Of a stretch of 64,000 nt of DNA, positions 43,006-51,901 are shown piece by piece (position 1 is the first letter of the stretch; the number at the start of each line of letters is the position of its first letter). The notes beneath the pieces are model-generated. The model was given only the letters and a program-made list of their open reading frames with translations. It ran no database searches and had not been told where the DNA came from. The stretch lies in assembly GCA_046328335.1 (NCBI GenBank), contig JAXLWU010000025.1, positions 10,945 through 74,944 on the forward strand, in the 5' to 3' direction. The translations under genes and the position numbers were made by a program. This DNA comes from JACCXM01 sp046328335 (GTDB taxonomy: Bacteria > Chloroflexota > Chloroflexia > Thermomicrobiales > UBA6265).

Positions 43006-43989
43006 ATTCAACCCAGCCAGAAACTCAAGCAGCGTGGCGTTGACCTCGCCGGGGCGCTCCTGCTGGGTCCAGTGTCCGCAGCCGGGAAGCATGATCGTGC
43101 GCGTGAGATGCGGAGCGAACATCGTGAGCGCGGGCAACAGTTGCGCCATCCCCGGGAAATTGACCACCAAATCACGATCACCCGCGATGTAGAGGGCGGG
43201 TGGCGTTACCACGGCGCCCTGCCAGGGCGCCATCAGTTCCCAACTCAGATCGATGGCCCGATACCAGTTCAATCCGCCGGCAAAGCCGGTGCGGGCGAAC
43301 TCCGTCGCGAAGACATCGAGGTCGCGTTCGGTCAGCCAGTCCGGGAGTCGCTCCGGCTCGCGCATCGCGGAGAGAAAACCGTCGCCAGCAATTGCGACCG
43401 GGGGCGCTTCCTCGCTCGCGTCGCCCGATGCGTTGTAGAGAATCAGGCGCATCGTCCGCCGCGGATCTTCCTCCAGTTCGGCCTCGGCGACGCCCGGCTC
43501 CTGGAAATAGACCATGTAGAAACGGTCGCCGATGGCGGCACGGACGGCGCTCAGCATGCTGACGGGACCGCGCGGGGCATAGGGCACGCTCAGACCGGCA
43601 ACACCCCGCACCCGGTCGGGGCGAAAGAGCGCCGTGTTCCACGCAACCGGCGCTCCCCAATCGTGGCCGACGATGACCGCCTGTTGTTCACCGAGCGCGT
43701 CCATCAGCCCGATCACGTCCCCGACGAGGTGGAGTTGGGTGTAGTGGCGAGGATCAGCGGGCCGGTCAGTGCCGCCGTAGCCGCGTTGATCCGGCGCGAC
43801 CACGTGATAGCCGGCCGCGGCCAGGGCCGGGAGTTGATGTCGCCAGGAGTACCAGGACTCCGGGAAGCCATGCAGCAAGATGACCAGCGGTCCGGTTCCT
43901 TGTTCCGCGATGTGCATGCGGATGCCGTTTGCTTCCACAAAGCGGTGAGTGACGCCGGGAAGTGCCGCTGCGATCTCGGACTCAACCAT
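43003..43989 (-). CDS. Alpha/beta hydrolase, epoxide hydrolase-like
   Basis: 328 residues. Oxyanion motif 'LLHGFPESWYSWRHQLPAL' (HGxP), nucleophile Asp in 'AVIVGHDWGAPVAW', acid Asp region 'YIAGDRDLVV' and catalytic His in 'LPGCGHWTQQERP' identify the soluble epoxide hydrolase/haloalkane dehalogenase branch. The HGFP and cap-domain Tyr residues ('RFYMVYF', 'NWYRAIDL') favour epoxide hydrolase. Cytosolic, probably detoxifying. It is divergent from the MerR-XRE-cupin regulator, 225 bp away. The TAG stop lies in the end of a family C repeat. Confidence 0.88.
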   Translation of the reverse strand: MVESEIAAALPGVTHRFVEANGIRMHIAEQGTGPLVILLHGFPESWYSWRHQLPALAAAGYHVVAPDQRGYGGTDRPADPRHYTQLHLVGDVIGLMDALGEQQAVIVGHDWGAPVAWNTALFRPDRVRGVAGLSVPYAPRGPVSMLSAVRAAIGDRFYMVYFQEPGVAEAELEEDPRRTMRLILYNASGDASEEAPPVAIAGDGFLSAMREPERLPDWLTERDLDVFATEFARTGFAGGLNWYRAIDLSWELMAPWQGAVVTPPALYIAGDRDLVVNFPGMAQLLPALTMFAPHLTRTIMLPGCGHWTQQERPGEVNATLLEFLAGLN

Positions 43990-44090
43990 CTGTCATGCCT
44001 CCTCGTTGACCAGTCTGGTGCATCTGCCTCGCCGTGAGTATGCGGCCTTGGCCGAGGCGCCGCGAACTGCTTCGCGTCGTCATTGCCCGG

Positions 44091-44121
44091 TTGACACCAT
44101 CTACTGAACTCCGTACAGTAG
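44091..44121 (+). promoter_or_regulatory. Promoter with operator-like dyad for the MerR-XRE-cupin gene
   Basis: TTGACA (6 of 6) at 44091-44096, a 17-bp spacer, and TACAGT at 44114-44119. A dyad CTACTG-N9-CAGTAG (44101-44121) fills the spacer and covers the -10, the position used by MerR-family operators. With 17 rather than 19-20 bp spacing, binding here would more likely repress than activate. Start near 44126, leaving a leader of about 90 nt. Confidence 0.6.
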
Positions 44122-44214
44122 GGCTACCACAAGAACTCAGGCGCAGGGAGGGTCAGCGTTCGTGCGTACCCCTGTCGTTCGTCGCGATGCCGCGCAAGCG
44201 GACATCGTTTGTCG

Positions 44215-45048
44215 ATGACGCAGCGCAACGTGCCACGGCTGGAAGCGGATTCCGGAAGCCGTGGCATTGGCGCGGCGGCGCGGGAGGTCGGGCTCAGCCC
44301 GTCCACTCTGCGTGCCTGGGAAGCAGCTGGCCTGTTCACGCCGCAACGGGATGCCTGGGGCCGTCGCTGGTATCCGGAGGAAACGACGGAGCGGCTGCGG
44401 GAAATCCGCCGCCTGCGTGACGAAGATGGACTCTCCCTGCGGGAAATCCACCACCGTCTCCAGGAGCAGAACGGCGCCCTGGGCGAGATTCTGCCCCCGC
44501 ATCACACCGAGCAACGAATCGCGCAGCGGCTCAAAGCGATGCGCAGCCAACTCGGGCTGACCGTGCGCCAGGTCGCGGAACGGACCGGACTTTCCGCCTC
44601 CTACGTCAGTTCGGTCGAGAACGGCTATACCCGCCCCTCGGTCGCCGGGTTGCTGAAACTCTCCCAGGCCTATGGCGCCAACATCCTCTCCTTCTATGGA
44701 CCATCACCGCAACCGCGCCGCCGCCTCGTTCGGGCTGGCGCCGCCGAGGTGATCGCCATGGGTGATCCGGGGGTTGGCGTCGCGCTGCTCACGCCGCACG
44801 ACAGCGCGGTCGAGGTGCATCTCTTTGCATTGGCGCCCGGGGCGAGCAGCGGCGGTTCGTACCGGCACGAAGGGGACGAATTCTGGTACGTCCTGGCGGG
44901 AACGCTCGGCGTCTGGCTGAACGAGCAGTTCTTCCGCTTGGAAGCGGGAGACTGCCTCGCCTTCGCCAGCACCGATCACCACCGGTTCGCCAATCTCGCG
45001 AACGGAGTTACGACGTTTATCGGCGGCAACACGCCGTCGACGTTCTAG
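44215..45048 (+). CDS. MerR-HTH / XRE-HTH / cupin regulator
   Basis: 277 residues with three modules. A MerR-type winged HTH (14-85: 'GIGAAAREVGLSPSTLRAWE', 'GLFTPQRDAWGRRWYPEE') is followed by an XRE HTH (101-160: 'AQRLKAMRSQLGLTVRQVAE', 'SYVSSVENGYTRPSV') and a cupin sensor (195-270: 'HEGDEFWYVLAGTLGVWL', 'CLAFASTDHHRFAN'). XRE-cupin regulators such as PuuR respond to amines or carboxylates, and a PotABCD-type operon begins 122 bp downstream, so control of that operon is plausible. ATG 44215 is taken; TTG 44209 is a neighbour; neither has a strong ribosome site. Confidence 0.88.
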   Translation: MTQRNVPRLEADSGSRGIGAAAREVGLSPSTLRAWEAAGLFTPQRDAWGRRWYPEETTERLREIRRLRDEDGLSLREIHHRLQEQNGALGEILPPHHTEQRIAQRLKAMRSQLGLTVRQVAERTGLSASYVSSVENGYTRPSVAGLLKLSQAYGANILSFYGPSPQPRRRLVRAGAAEVIAMGDPGVGVALLTPHDSAVEVHLFALAPGASSGGSYRHEGDEFWYVLAGTLGVWLNEQFFRLEAGDCLAFASTDHHRFANLANGVTTFIGGNTPSTF

Positions 45049-45095
45049 GGTAGTGGGCATGGGAGCGCGGAATCGGCACGCGGTGATTGGGGGAC

Positions 45096-45123
45096 GCGGG
45101 CGATACAGGCATCGCCCGTTACC
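45096..45123. repeat. Family B (REP-like) palindrome
   Basis: CGCGGGCGAT-ACAGGC-ATCGCCCG followed by TTACC, between the regulator and the transporter ATPase. Confidence 0.6.
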
Positions 45124-45170
45124 CGAAAACGGTCGATCACATCGGATGAGATTGCGGCGGGGATCGAGGC

Positions 45171-46256
45171 ATGACTGAGAGTTACGACGTCGAATTGCGG
45201 AACGCGACCAAGCGGTTCGGAGACGTGGTCGCCGTTGACGACGTCAATCTGGCGGTAAAGACCGGCGAGTTCGTCTCGGTCATCGGCCCCAGCGGCTGCG
45301 GCAAGACGACCACCATGCGAATGATCGCCGGGCTCGATCAGCCCGACAGCGGCGAAGTGATCATTCGCGGCAAGGCAATGCAGGGCGTTCCGCCGTACGA
45401 GCGGAATGTGGCGCTCGTGTTCCAGAGTTTCGCCCTCTTTCCGCATCTCGATGTGCTCGGCAATGTCGAATTCGGCCTGCGCATGCGCGGCGTCGAGAAG
45501 AACGAGCGGCGGGAGCGGGCGATGCGCGCCTTGCGCACGGTCGGGCTTGCCGATTTCGCCCGTCGCCGCATCAGCCAACTCTCCGGCGGGCAGCGGCAGC
45601 GGGTGGCGCTGGCGCGGGCACTGGTGGTGGAACCGGCGTTGATTCTGCTCGACGAGCCGCTCGGTTCGCTCGATGCCCGGCTGCGCATCGAGATGCAGAG
45701 CGAACTGAAATCGCTTCAGCAGCAACTCGGGATCACCTTCATCCACGTCTCGCACAACCAGGGCGAGGCCTTGGCCATGGCCGACCGCATCGTGGTGATG
45801 AATGCCGGCCGCTTCGAGCAGGTGGATCCTCCCGCGGCAATCTACGGCTCTCCCCGCACCCGCTTCGTCGCCCAGTTCGTCGGCACGAACAACATCTTCG
45901 ACGGCCCGGTCATCGCCAGGACGGACAACCGCGCCACGGTCCAGACCAATGCCGGCGACCTCGTGGTCGCCACCAAAGGCGAAGACCGCCGCCGCGAGCG
46001 GATCAGTTTCGTGGTCCGCGCCGACCGCCTGCGTTGGCTGGAGGACGACCGCGGCGCGGACAACGTGCTGGAGGCGGTCGTGCGCGCCATTGAATACACC
46101 GGTAGCCTGAGCACCGTCTCGCTCTCGCTGCCCTCGGGGACGCTGGTGAAGATGGAGCAGCACGAAAGCCTGCTTCGCCACCGTGCCCCCCGCCATGGAG
46201 CGACGCTGCGCATCGGCTGGGACGCCGATGACGGCTTCGTCCTCCCGGAGAGTTAG
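45171..46256 (+). CDS. ABC transporter ATP-binding protein, PotA-like
   Basis: 361 residues. Walker A 'IGPSGCGKTTTMRMIAG', Q-loop 'LVFQSFALFPHLDV', signature 'QLSGGQRQRVALARAL', Walker B 'LILLDEPLGSLDARL', H-loop 'ITFIHVSHNQGEALAMAD', and a C-terminal TOBE domain (about 275-361). The usual 'THDQeEA' after the switch His reads 'SHNQGEA', an uncommon variant. It energises uptake of polyamine-like solutes with the binding protein and two permeases that follow. ATG 45171 has GGATCGAGGC. First gene of the operon. Confidence 0.92.
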   Translation: MTESYDVELRNATKRFGDVVAVDDVNLAVKTGEFVSVIGPSGCGKTTTMRMIAGLDQPDSGEVIIRGKAMQGVPPYERNVALVFQSFALFPHLDVLGNVEFGLRMRGVEKNERRERAMRALRTVGLADFARRRISQLSGGQRQRVALARALVVEPALILLDEPLGSLDARLRIEMQSELKSLQQQLGITFIHVSHNQGEALAMADRIVVMNAGRFEQVDPPAAIYGSPRTRFVAQFVGTNNIFDGPVIARTDNRATVQTNAGDLVVATKGEDRRRERISFVVRADRLRWLEDDRGADNVLEAVVRAIEYTGSLSTVSLSLPSGTLVKMEQHESLLRHRAPRHGATLRIGWDADDGFVLPES

Positions 46257-46342
46257 GCCGCGTTCGTGGCCGGAACGGTTCCGGCCGCGCAACTGTGCAC
46301 GGATCAGGGTTCATGGATCCGGTAGGAACGAGGAGGTCCAGC

Positions 46343-47752
46343 ATGTCGGACGAGGTTCGGAGCGGGCAGCAGATCCTCAACACGGTCGCCAAACATCCGC
46401 TCGATCGGCGACAGTTGTTCCGCCAGGGGTTGCAGGTCGGTGCGGCGCTCGGCATTCCAGGGCTCGCCGGGCTGACGATCATCGGCGGCCCGGAAACCGC
46501 GTTGGCCCAGGAAGATCCGACGATCGATCCCAACGCGCCGGAGTGGGAGCCGTCGTTCGAGCCCCGCTCGCCGCGCAAGTACCGCTGGGAACCGCTGGAA
46601 GAAGGCCAGACCGCCAATCCGACTGGACTCCAGGTCCGCACCATCGGTCTTGGCGTTTCCGTTCAGGATCGCTTCCTCAACGAGTTCGAGCGCCGCACCG
46701 GGCACTCCACCTCGGGCAAGGTGACCACCCTCACCGCGATGATCACCGAGTGGCTCGCTGGCGGCGCCACGAATTACGACACCAACGAGACCAACGCCAA
46801 CCGTAACGCCGCGCTCTGGGATACCGGGCTGCTGCAGCCGGTGCCGGTGGAGAAGGTCATCCCCTGGAAGTACGCGCGCGATACCTACACCAGCAAGGAA
46901 GCGCTCGGTTACGACCCGGTCAGCGGCTACCCGCTCGTCGAGGTCTGGGTCGATCCCGAAACGCAGACCGAGTTCAAACTGGTGCCGCAGTTCTACAACT
47001 GCGACTCGATCGGGTATCGCTACGATCTCATCGGCGAGGACATCACCAGTTGGGGCGCGCTGCTCGACGAGAAGTACAAGGGCAAGGTCGCCATTCTCAA
47101 TGACAGCCTGCTCACTCCTGGCTGGGCCGCCGGGTATCTGAAGGCTTCCGGTCAGGTCGAGATCGCCCGCACCGACAACATGACCCACGAGGAACTCGAT
47201 CAGGTCATCAACTTCATGATCGAGCGCAAGAAGGCCGGCCAGTTCCGCGCCATCTGGGAAGACTACGGCCAGTGCGTGAACCTCCTCGCCTCCGGCGAAA
47301 TCTGGATGGCGGACGCCTGGAACCCGGTGGTCGAGGACGTCAAGAAGCAGGACGTGATCTGCAAGTACGCCTTCCCGAAGGAAGGGTTCACCGCCTGGTA
47401 TCACGGCATCGCGGTCCAGAAGGACACCCCGAATCTGGAAGCGGCGCTCGATTACATCAACTTCTGCCTCGAAGGGTGGTGGGGTTCCCAGGTCGCGGCG
47501 CAGGGGTACTACTCCCCGACCACGACCTGCGACGTCTACCTGCAGAGCACCCGCAACACCAGCCCGGACTTCACCGACTACGAGTGGTGGTACAAGGGTG
47601 GTTCCAGCCCGGAGCCGAAGGAAGGGTGGCCGATCACCGGCCGCGATACCGGCGCCTACGACACCCGCTGGGGCAACCTGATGCACTGGATGACGTGGCC
47701 GGACGATCCGGACTACTACGCGACGCGCTGGAACGATTTCCTGTCGGCGTAG
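46343..47752 (+). CDS. Polyamine-type ABC substrate-binding protein, PotD/PotF-like
   Basis: 469 residues. The RR leader is 'LDRRQLFRQGLQVGAALGIP', preceded by about 22 residues. The mature part shows the family 1 extracellular-binding fold with 'AMITEWLAGGATNYDTNETN', 'SIGYRYDLIGEDITSWGALL', 'DEKYKGKVAILNDSLLTPGW' and 'INFCLEGWWGSQVAAQGYYS', as in spermidine/putrescine binders. ATG 46343 follows GAGGAGGTCCAGC. It is longer than PotD (about 350), with an additional acidic/Trp-rich N-terminal segment after the leader. A heptanucleotide tract begins right after the stop. Confidence 0.88.
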   Translation: MSDEVRSGQQILNTVAKHPLDRRQLFRQGLQVGAALGIPGLAGLTIIGGPETALAQEDPTIDPNAPEWEPSFEPRSPRKYRWEPLEEGQTANPTGLQVRTIGLGVSVQDRFLNEFERRTGHSTSGKVTTLTAMITEWLAGGATNYDTNETNANRNAALWDTGLLQPVPVEKVIPWKYARDTYTSKEALGYDPVSGYPLVEVWVDPETQTEFKLVPQFYNCDSIGYRYDLIGEDITSWGALLDEKYKGKVAILNDSLLTPGWAAGYLKASGQVEIARTDNMTHEELDQVINFMIERKKAGQFRAIWEDYGQCVNLLASGEIWMADAWNPVVEDVKKQDVICKYAFPKEGFTAWYHGIAVQKDTPNLEAALDYINFCLEGWWGSQVAAQGYYSPTTTCDVYLQSTRNTSPDFTDYEWWYKGGSSPEPKEGWPITGRDTGAYDTRWGNLMHWMTWPDDPDYYATRWNDFLSA

Positions 47753-47753
47753 C

Positions 47754-47809
<56 letters not shown>

Positions 47810-47810
47810 A

Positions 47811-47940
47811 CGTAGGGGCGACGCCCGCGTCGCCCGTCGTTGGCCCTCACCCCTGACCCCCTCTCCCGTCGAGCCGGGAGAGGGGGAACCGGGGTCCCCT
47901 CTCCCCGCGCACGGGGAGAGGGGTCGGGGTGAGGGGCTCA
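47811..47940. repeat. Family B plus two family A repeats
   Basis: CGTAGGGGCGACGCCCGCGT followed by CGCCCG (family B), then CCTCTCCCGTCGAGCCGGGA with GAGG, and CCCCTCTCCCCGCGCACGGG with GAGAGGGGTCGGGGTGAGGG (family A). This composite sits between the binding-protein and first permease genes of one operon. Confidence 0.8.
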
Positions 47941-47954
47941 CCCGAGGACACGCG

Positions 47955-48902
47955 ATGGCCCAGTTGACCAAGGCACCGAGCATGGGGACCACGGCCGTAC
48001 CGGCCGAGGCGAGCCAGACCAGCCTCTCTGGCAAGATCGTCAAAGGCCTGGAAGGCAAGCCGGGGCTGACCCGCTTCCTGCTGCTGCTGCCAGGCACTCT
48101 CTGGATGCTCCTCTTTGTCGGCACGGCGCTGGCCAGCATCGTGATGTTCAGTTTCTGGACATCCGGGTTCACCGGGCTGAAACCGATCTATACGCTTGCC
48201 AACTACGAGAATCTGCTCAAGCCAGGATCATCCTTCTGGTCGATCACGGTCTGGACGATTCAGGTGGTTATCGCCCTGCTCATCGGGGTCATCCTGCTCG
48301 CCTACCCCGTCTCCTACGCGCTGTGGCGGGTGATCGAGCGACCTCACTGGAAATCGGCGCTGTTGCTCCTCTTCATCGTTCCCTTCTGGACGAGTTATCT
48401 CACCCGCACCATTACCTGGCTCCCCATGTTCGGGCGGGAAGGAGTGGTCAACCAGGTGCTGATGGCGACCCATATCGTGCAGGAGCCGGTCGAGTTTCTC
48501 CTCTATTCGAAATTCTCGATGATGGTGGCGCTCTGGTTTCTCTTCATCGTTTTCATGATTGGCCCGATCTACTTCTCGATGCAGCAGATCGACGAGGACA
48601 TCATGTCGGCCGCGGCGGTTTATGGCGCCGGGCCGTGGCGGACCTTCTTTCAGGTGGTGGTGCCGCTGACCCGACCGGGACTGATGGCAGGATCGCTCTT
48701 CGTGGTGGTGCTCGGATTGGCGGAGTTCTTTACCGAGCGCGCCATCGGCGGCGCCCAGAGCCCGATGCTCGCCGGGTCGATCCAGCGCCAGATCGATGTC
48801 TTCCAGTTCGCGGGAGCCTCGGCGGTGGCCGTCTGCCTGGTGATCATCACCCTGATCGCGGTCGGCATCATGCTCCGCTTCTTCGATATCCGGCGTATCT
48901 GA
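47955..48902 (+). CDS. ABC transporter permease, PotB-like
   Basis: 315 residues, an N-terminal cytosolic tail of about 38 residues and six membrane helices. The ATPase-contact loop is 'MSAAAVYGAGPWRTFFQVVV' (EAA type) and 'FIVPFWTSYLTRTITWLPMF' is characteristic of PotB. It forms the channel with the next gene product. ATG 47955 follows CGAGGACACGCG. It is separated from the binding-protein gene by 200 bp of repeats, so expression of the permeases may be modulated there. Confidence 0.92.
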   Translation: MAQLTKAPSMGTTAVPAEASQTSLSGKIVKGLEGKPGLTRFLLLLPGTLWMLLFVGTALASIVMFSFWTSGFTGLKPIYTLANYENLLKPGSSFWSITVWTIQVVIALLIGVILLAYPVSYALWRVIERPHWKSALLLLFIVPFWTSYLTRTITWLPMFGREGVVNQVLMATHIVQEPVEFLLYSKFSMMVALWFLFIVFMIGPIYFSMQQIDEDIMSAAAVYGAGPWRTFFQVVVPLTRPGLMAGSLFVVVLGLAEFFTERAIGGAQSPMLAGSIQRQIDVFQFAGASAVAVCLVIITLIAVGIMLRFFDIRRI

Positions 48903-48921
48903 GTTCGCGAGGAACGGCGCC

Positions 48922-49794
48922 ATGAAGTCGAAATTCTCGGGTTCCCTCTTTCGCATCTACATCGGCTTTGTGCTGATGATGCTCTATTTCCCCTTCGTGA
49001 TCATGGCCATCCTCTCCTTTCAGGGGCCGCGTGGCGGACACACCTTTCCCCTCAAGGGAGTGAGCAGTTGGTGGTGGTGGAAACTCTTCCACCCGGGTCA
49101 ACTCACCGAATTCAGCGATGTCGGCGAGTTCCTCGGCAACTACCTCGGCGCCCTTGGCCGCTCGCTGATCCTCGCCATCGTGGTCGCCATTCTCTCCACG
49201 ATCATGGCGTTGCTGGCGGCACACGCCTTTCGCAAGCCGTTCCGCGGCTCGAACGGCGTGTTCTACCTCTGGTTGCTCGGTATCATCGTCCCCGGCATCA
49301 CGGTCAGCCTCGGCCTCTTCCTGGTCATGAACCAGGGACTCCACATGACTCCGGACTGGAAAACCTCGGCCCTTGGCGTCCACGTGATGTGGACCCTTCC
49401 CTTCTGCCTGATCATCTTTCTCATGGCCTTCAACCGCTTCGACCTGTCCCTGGAAGATGCGGCGCTGGTCTTTGGCGCCAACCCTCTGCAGGCCTACTGG
49501 TATGTGACACTGCCGGTGCTGCAACCCTTCGTGCTCAGTTCGCTCCTGTTCGGGTTCACGCTCTCCCTCGATGAATTCCAGCGCAGCCTGCTCCTCACCG
49601 GCACCACCCTCGACACGCAGACCCTGCCGGTGATGATCATGGCCTCGGTGACGACCCGCATCACGCCGACCCTCTATGCCCTGGGCACCCTCACCACCCT
49701 CCTCTCCTTCGTGGTCATCGCCCTGTACGTCTACTTCCTGATCCGCAGCGAACGGCAGGTGCGCGCGGTGACGGTCTCACCCGAGGAGGAGTAG
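48922..49794 (+). CDS. ABC transporter permease, PotC-like
   Basis: 290 residues, six membrane helices. 'MKSKFSGSLFRIYIGFVLMM' opens the protein, and the EAA loop is 'EDAALVFGANPLQAYWYVTL'. 'LGIIVPGITVSLGLFLVMNQ' and 'LSLDEFQRSLLLTGTTLDTQ' correspond to PotC features ('LSlDDfviT'). ATG 48922 has GAGGAACGGCGCC. It completes the A-D-B-C transporter set. Family A repeats follow before the PxpB-like gene, which may belong to the same transcript. Confidence 0.92.
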   Translation: MKSKFSGSLFRIYIGFVLMMLYFPFVIMAILSFQGPRGGHTFPLKGVSSWWWWKLFHPGQLTEFSDVGEFLGNYLGALGRSLILAIVVAILSTIMALLAAHAFRKPFRGSNGVFYLWLLGIIVPGITVSLGLFLVMNQGLHMTPDWKTSALGVHVMWTLPFCLIIFLMAFNRFDLSLEDAALVFGANPLQAYWYVTLPVLQPFVLSSLLFGFTLSLDEFQRSLLLTGTTLDTQTLPVMIMASVTTRITPTLYALGTLTTLLSFVVIALYVYFLIRSERQVRAVTVSPEEE

Positions 49795-49851
49795 GTGGCG
49801 ATGGAGGCTGGATGGTTGCGGTCTCGCCGTGCCGCCCCTCACCCTGCGAAG

Positions 49852-50022
49852 ACCCCTCACCCCAACCCCTCTCCCCGTGCGCGGGGCGAGGGGCTCGTGC
49901 AGACAGAGCCGAATCAGGATTCGAGGCGTGCGTTTCGGGTAAATGGAGTTGGAATCTTGCCAGCGAGCAACCAACACGAGCCCCTCGCCCCGCGCACGGG
50001 GAGAGGGGTTGGGGTGAGGGGC
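49852..50022. repeat. Two family A repeats
   Basis: CCCTCACCCCAACCCCTCTC followed by CCCGTGCGCGGGGCGAGGGG (49852-49894), and GAGCCCCTCGCCCCGCGCAC followed by GGGGAGAGGGGTTGGGGTGA (49978-50022), in opposite orientation around unrelated sequence. Confidence 0.85.
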
Positions 50023-50060
50023 GCTCGCGGGGTTGAGGTTGCTCGCGGCGAGGCCCGCCC

Positions 50061-50900
50061 ATGATCTACGACCGCCCCATCTACCGCTCCCTGGGTGATA
50101 TGTTCGTCGACGTCGAGTTCGGCGATGAATTGCATCTGGCGCTCAATTTCCGGGTGATCGGGCTCAATCTCTCGCTCGCCGCGCATCCGATTCCCGGCGT
50201 GACCGAGACGGTTCCGTCCAACCGGGCGCTGATGATCGCCTACGACTCAGCGATCATCCGGCACGATGCGCTGATCGACGCCCTGCGCGAGCGCGAGGAT
50301 GAAGCGACCAGATTGCGCAACGCGCCGTCGCGCCTGGTGACGATTCCCTTCTGGTACAACGACCCCTGGTCGGATGAATGCGCCAAGGCGCATGGCGCAC
50401 CGAACAACATGGAGTACCTCGCCGAGATCAACAGCACCACCATCGTGGGGGTCATCGCCGCTCATTCCGGCACCGAATGGTGGGTGACCTCGGTCGGGTT
50501 TCAACCGGGGTGCTACCAGGCGCTGCCGCTCGATCCCGCCTTCGCGATTTCGGCGCCGAAGTACCCGCGGCCCCGCCAGTGGACCCCGGAGCGGATCCTC
50601 TGCCTTGCCGGAAAGATCACCTCGTTCTATCCGGTGCGCAGTCCCGGCGGTTACCAGTTGCTGGGACGCACCCCGGTCGATCTCTACGATCCCCAGCAGC
50701 GCAACGTGGTCTTTCGCGAGAGCCCGGTGCTCCCCATCGCCGGCGAGCGCCATCGCTACGTTCCGATCGGCGAAGCCGAATACCACGACGTGCGCGCCGA
50801 GTATGAAGCGGGCGCCTATCGCTACGACATCGCGGAGGGGCACTACTCCCTCGACGACTATCTGGCGCGGCTCGATGCCGTCGCGGCAGGGGGCGCCTGA
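50061..50900 (+). CDS. Divergent 5-oxoprolinase subunit B / KipI-like carboxyltransferase-domain protein
   Basis: 279 residues. The N-terminal half matches KipI/PxpB ('RPIYRSLGDMFVDVEFGDEL', 'RLVTIPFWYND') and 'WWVTSVGFQPGCYQAL' corresponds to 'GFxPGFPYL'. The usual 'GSVGIaGgQTGIYP' loop is replaced by 'ILCLAGKITSFYP' before the conserved 'SPGGYQLLGRTPVDLYDP'. A C-terminal extension of about 50 residues is not in E. coli PxpB. In PxpABC the B and C subunits phosphorylate 5-oxoproline with ATP. The altered loop suggests a different substrate. ATG overlap with the next gene (50900) implies coupling. Confidence 0.82.
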   Translation: MIYDRPIYRSLGDMFVDVEFGDELHLALNFRVIGLNLSLAAHPIPGVTETVPSNRALMIAYDSAIIRHDALIDALREREDEATRLRNAPSRLVTIPFWYNDPWSDECAKAHGAPNNMEYLAEINSTTIVGVIAAHSGTEWWVTSVGFQPGCYQALPLDPAFAISAPKYPRPRQWTPERILCLAGKITSFYPVRSPGGYQLLGRTPVDLYDPQQRNVVFRESPVLPIAGERHRYVPIGEAEYHDVRAEYEAGAYRYDIAEGHYSLDDYLARLDAVAAGGA

Positions 50901-51901
50901 TGTTCGAGGTCATCACCGGCGGACCCCAGACCACCGTCCAGGACCTTGGCCGTCCCGGCTATCTGCACACCGGCATGCCGCCGTCCGGGGCGTTCGACAG
51001 TTTCTCCCTGCGCGTCGCCAATCGCCTCGTCGGCAACAACCCCGGCGGTCGCTATCTCGTTGGGCGCGATCCCGGCGATGCCGGCCTGGAAGTGCTGCTG
51101 ATGGGGTGCCGTCTGCGCGCCACCGCCGATCACCTCATCGCCGTCACCGGCGGCGATCTCACTCCGCTCCACAACGGTGCGCCGCTCCCGATGTGGCAGG
51201 CGGTCGCCATCCATGCGGGAGACGAGATCACCTTCGTCGCCCCGCGCGCCGGGGTGCGTGCCTACCTGGCGGTCGCCGGTGGGATCGACGTGCCGACGTT
51301 CCTCGGCAGCCGCGCCACCAATGTCCGCGCCGCCGTGGGCGGCATCGAGGGGCGTGCCCTGAAGCCGGGCGACCAACTCCCGATCGGCGAAGCAATGGTC
51401 GCCGCAAACGAATTGGCCGGCCGGATCTGGCCGGAGGAAATGCAGCCGAAACTGGGCTCACCCTGGACCGTGCGCGTGGTCCTCGGGCCCCAGGACCATC
51501 TCTTCACCCCGGAGAGCGTCGCAACCTTCCTCTCGGTCGATTGGAAACTCTCGCCCATCTCCGACCGCATGGGATGCCGTTACATCGGGCCCAAACTCGA
51601 CTTCTTGCCCCGCCCCGATTACCTGATCGAGCAGGCCGGTTCCGATCCCTCCAACATCGTCGATGACGGCACACCCCTCGGCGGCATTCAGGTGCCGAGC
51701 GGGCTGGAGCCGATCGTGATGGGCGCCGACGTGCCCAGTTTCGGTGGCTACGCCAAGATCGCCACCGTCATCAGCAGTGACATTGGCGTTGTCGGCCAGG
51801 GCAAACCGGGTGACGCCGTCCGCTTCCAGGCGGTCTCCGCCAGCGACGCGGAAGCAATCGGTCTCGCGCAGGAACAGTTGCTTTTGGCGGGTGATGGGTG
51901 A
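50900..51901 (+). CDS. pxpC: 5-oxoprolinase subunit C family protein (biotin-dependent carboxyltransferase-like, KipA)
   Basis: 333 residues. Family features: 'FEVITGGPQTTVQDLGRPGY' at the N-terminus, 'GMPPSGAFDSFSLRVANRLV', 'AYLAVAGGIDVPTFLGSRAT', 'VRVVLGPQDHLFT', 'SDRMGCRYIGPKL' and 'DGTPLGGIQVPSGLEPIVMG'. It partners with the PxpB-like protein to activate a cyclic amide. Start and preceding stop overlap by one base (TGATG). The last residues ('LLLAGDG') and the TGA stop are contributed by a heptanucleotide tandem tract, so the natural C-terminus has been replaced or trimmed. Confidence 0.88.
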   Translation: MFEVITGGPQTTVQDLGRPGYLHTGMPPSGAFDSFSLRVANRLVGNNPGGRYLVGRDPGDAGLEVLLMGCRLRATADHLIAVTGGDLTPLHNGAPLPMWQAVAIHAGDEITFVAPRAGVRAYLAVAGGIDVPTFLGSRATNVRAAVGGIEGRALKPGDQLPIGEAMVAANELAGRIWPEEMQPKLGSPWTVRVVLGPQDHLFTPESVATFLSVDWKLSPISDRMGCRYIGPKLDFLPRPDYLIEQAGSDPSNIVDDGTPLGGIQVPSGLEPIVMGADVPSFGGYAKIATVISSDIGVVGQGKPGDAVRFQAVSASDAEAIGLAQEQLLLAGDG

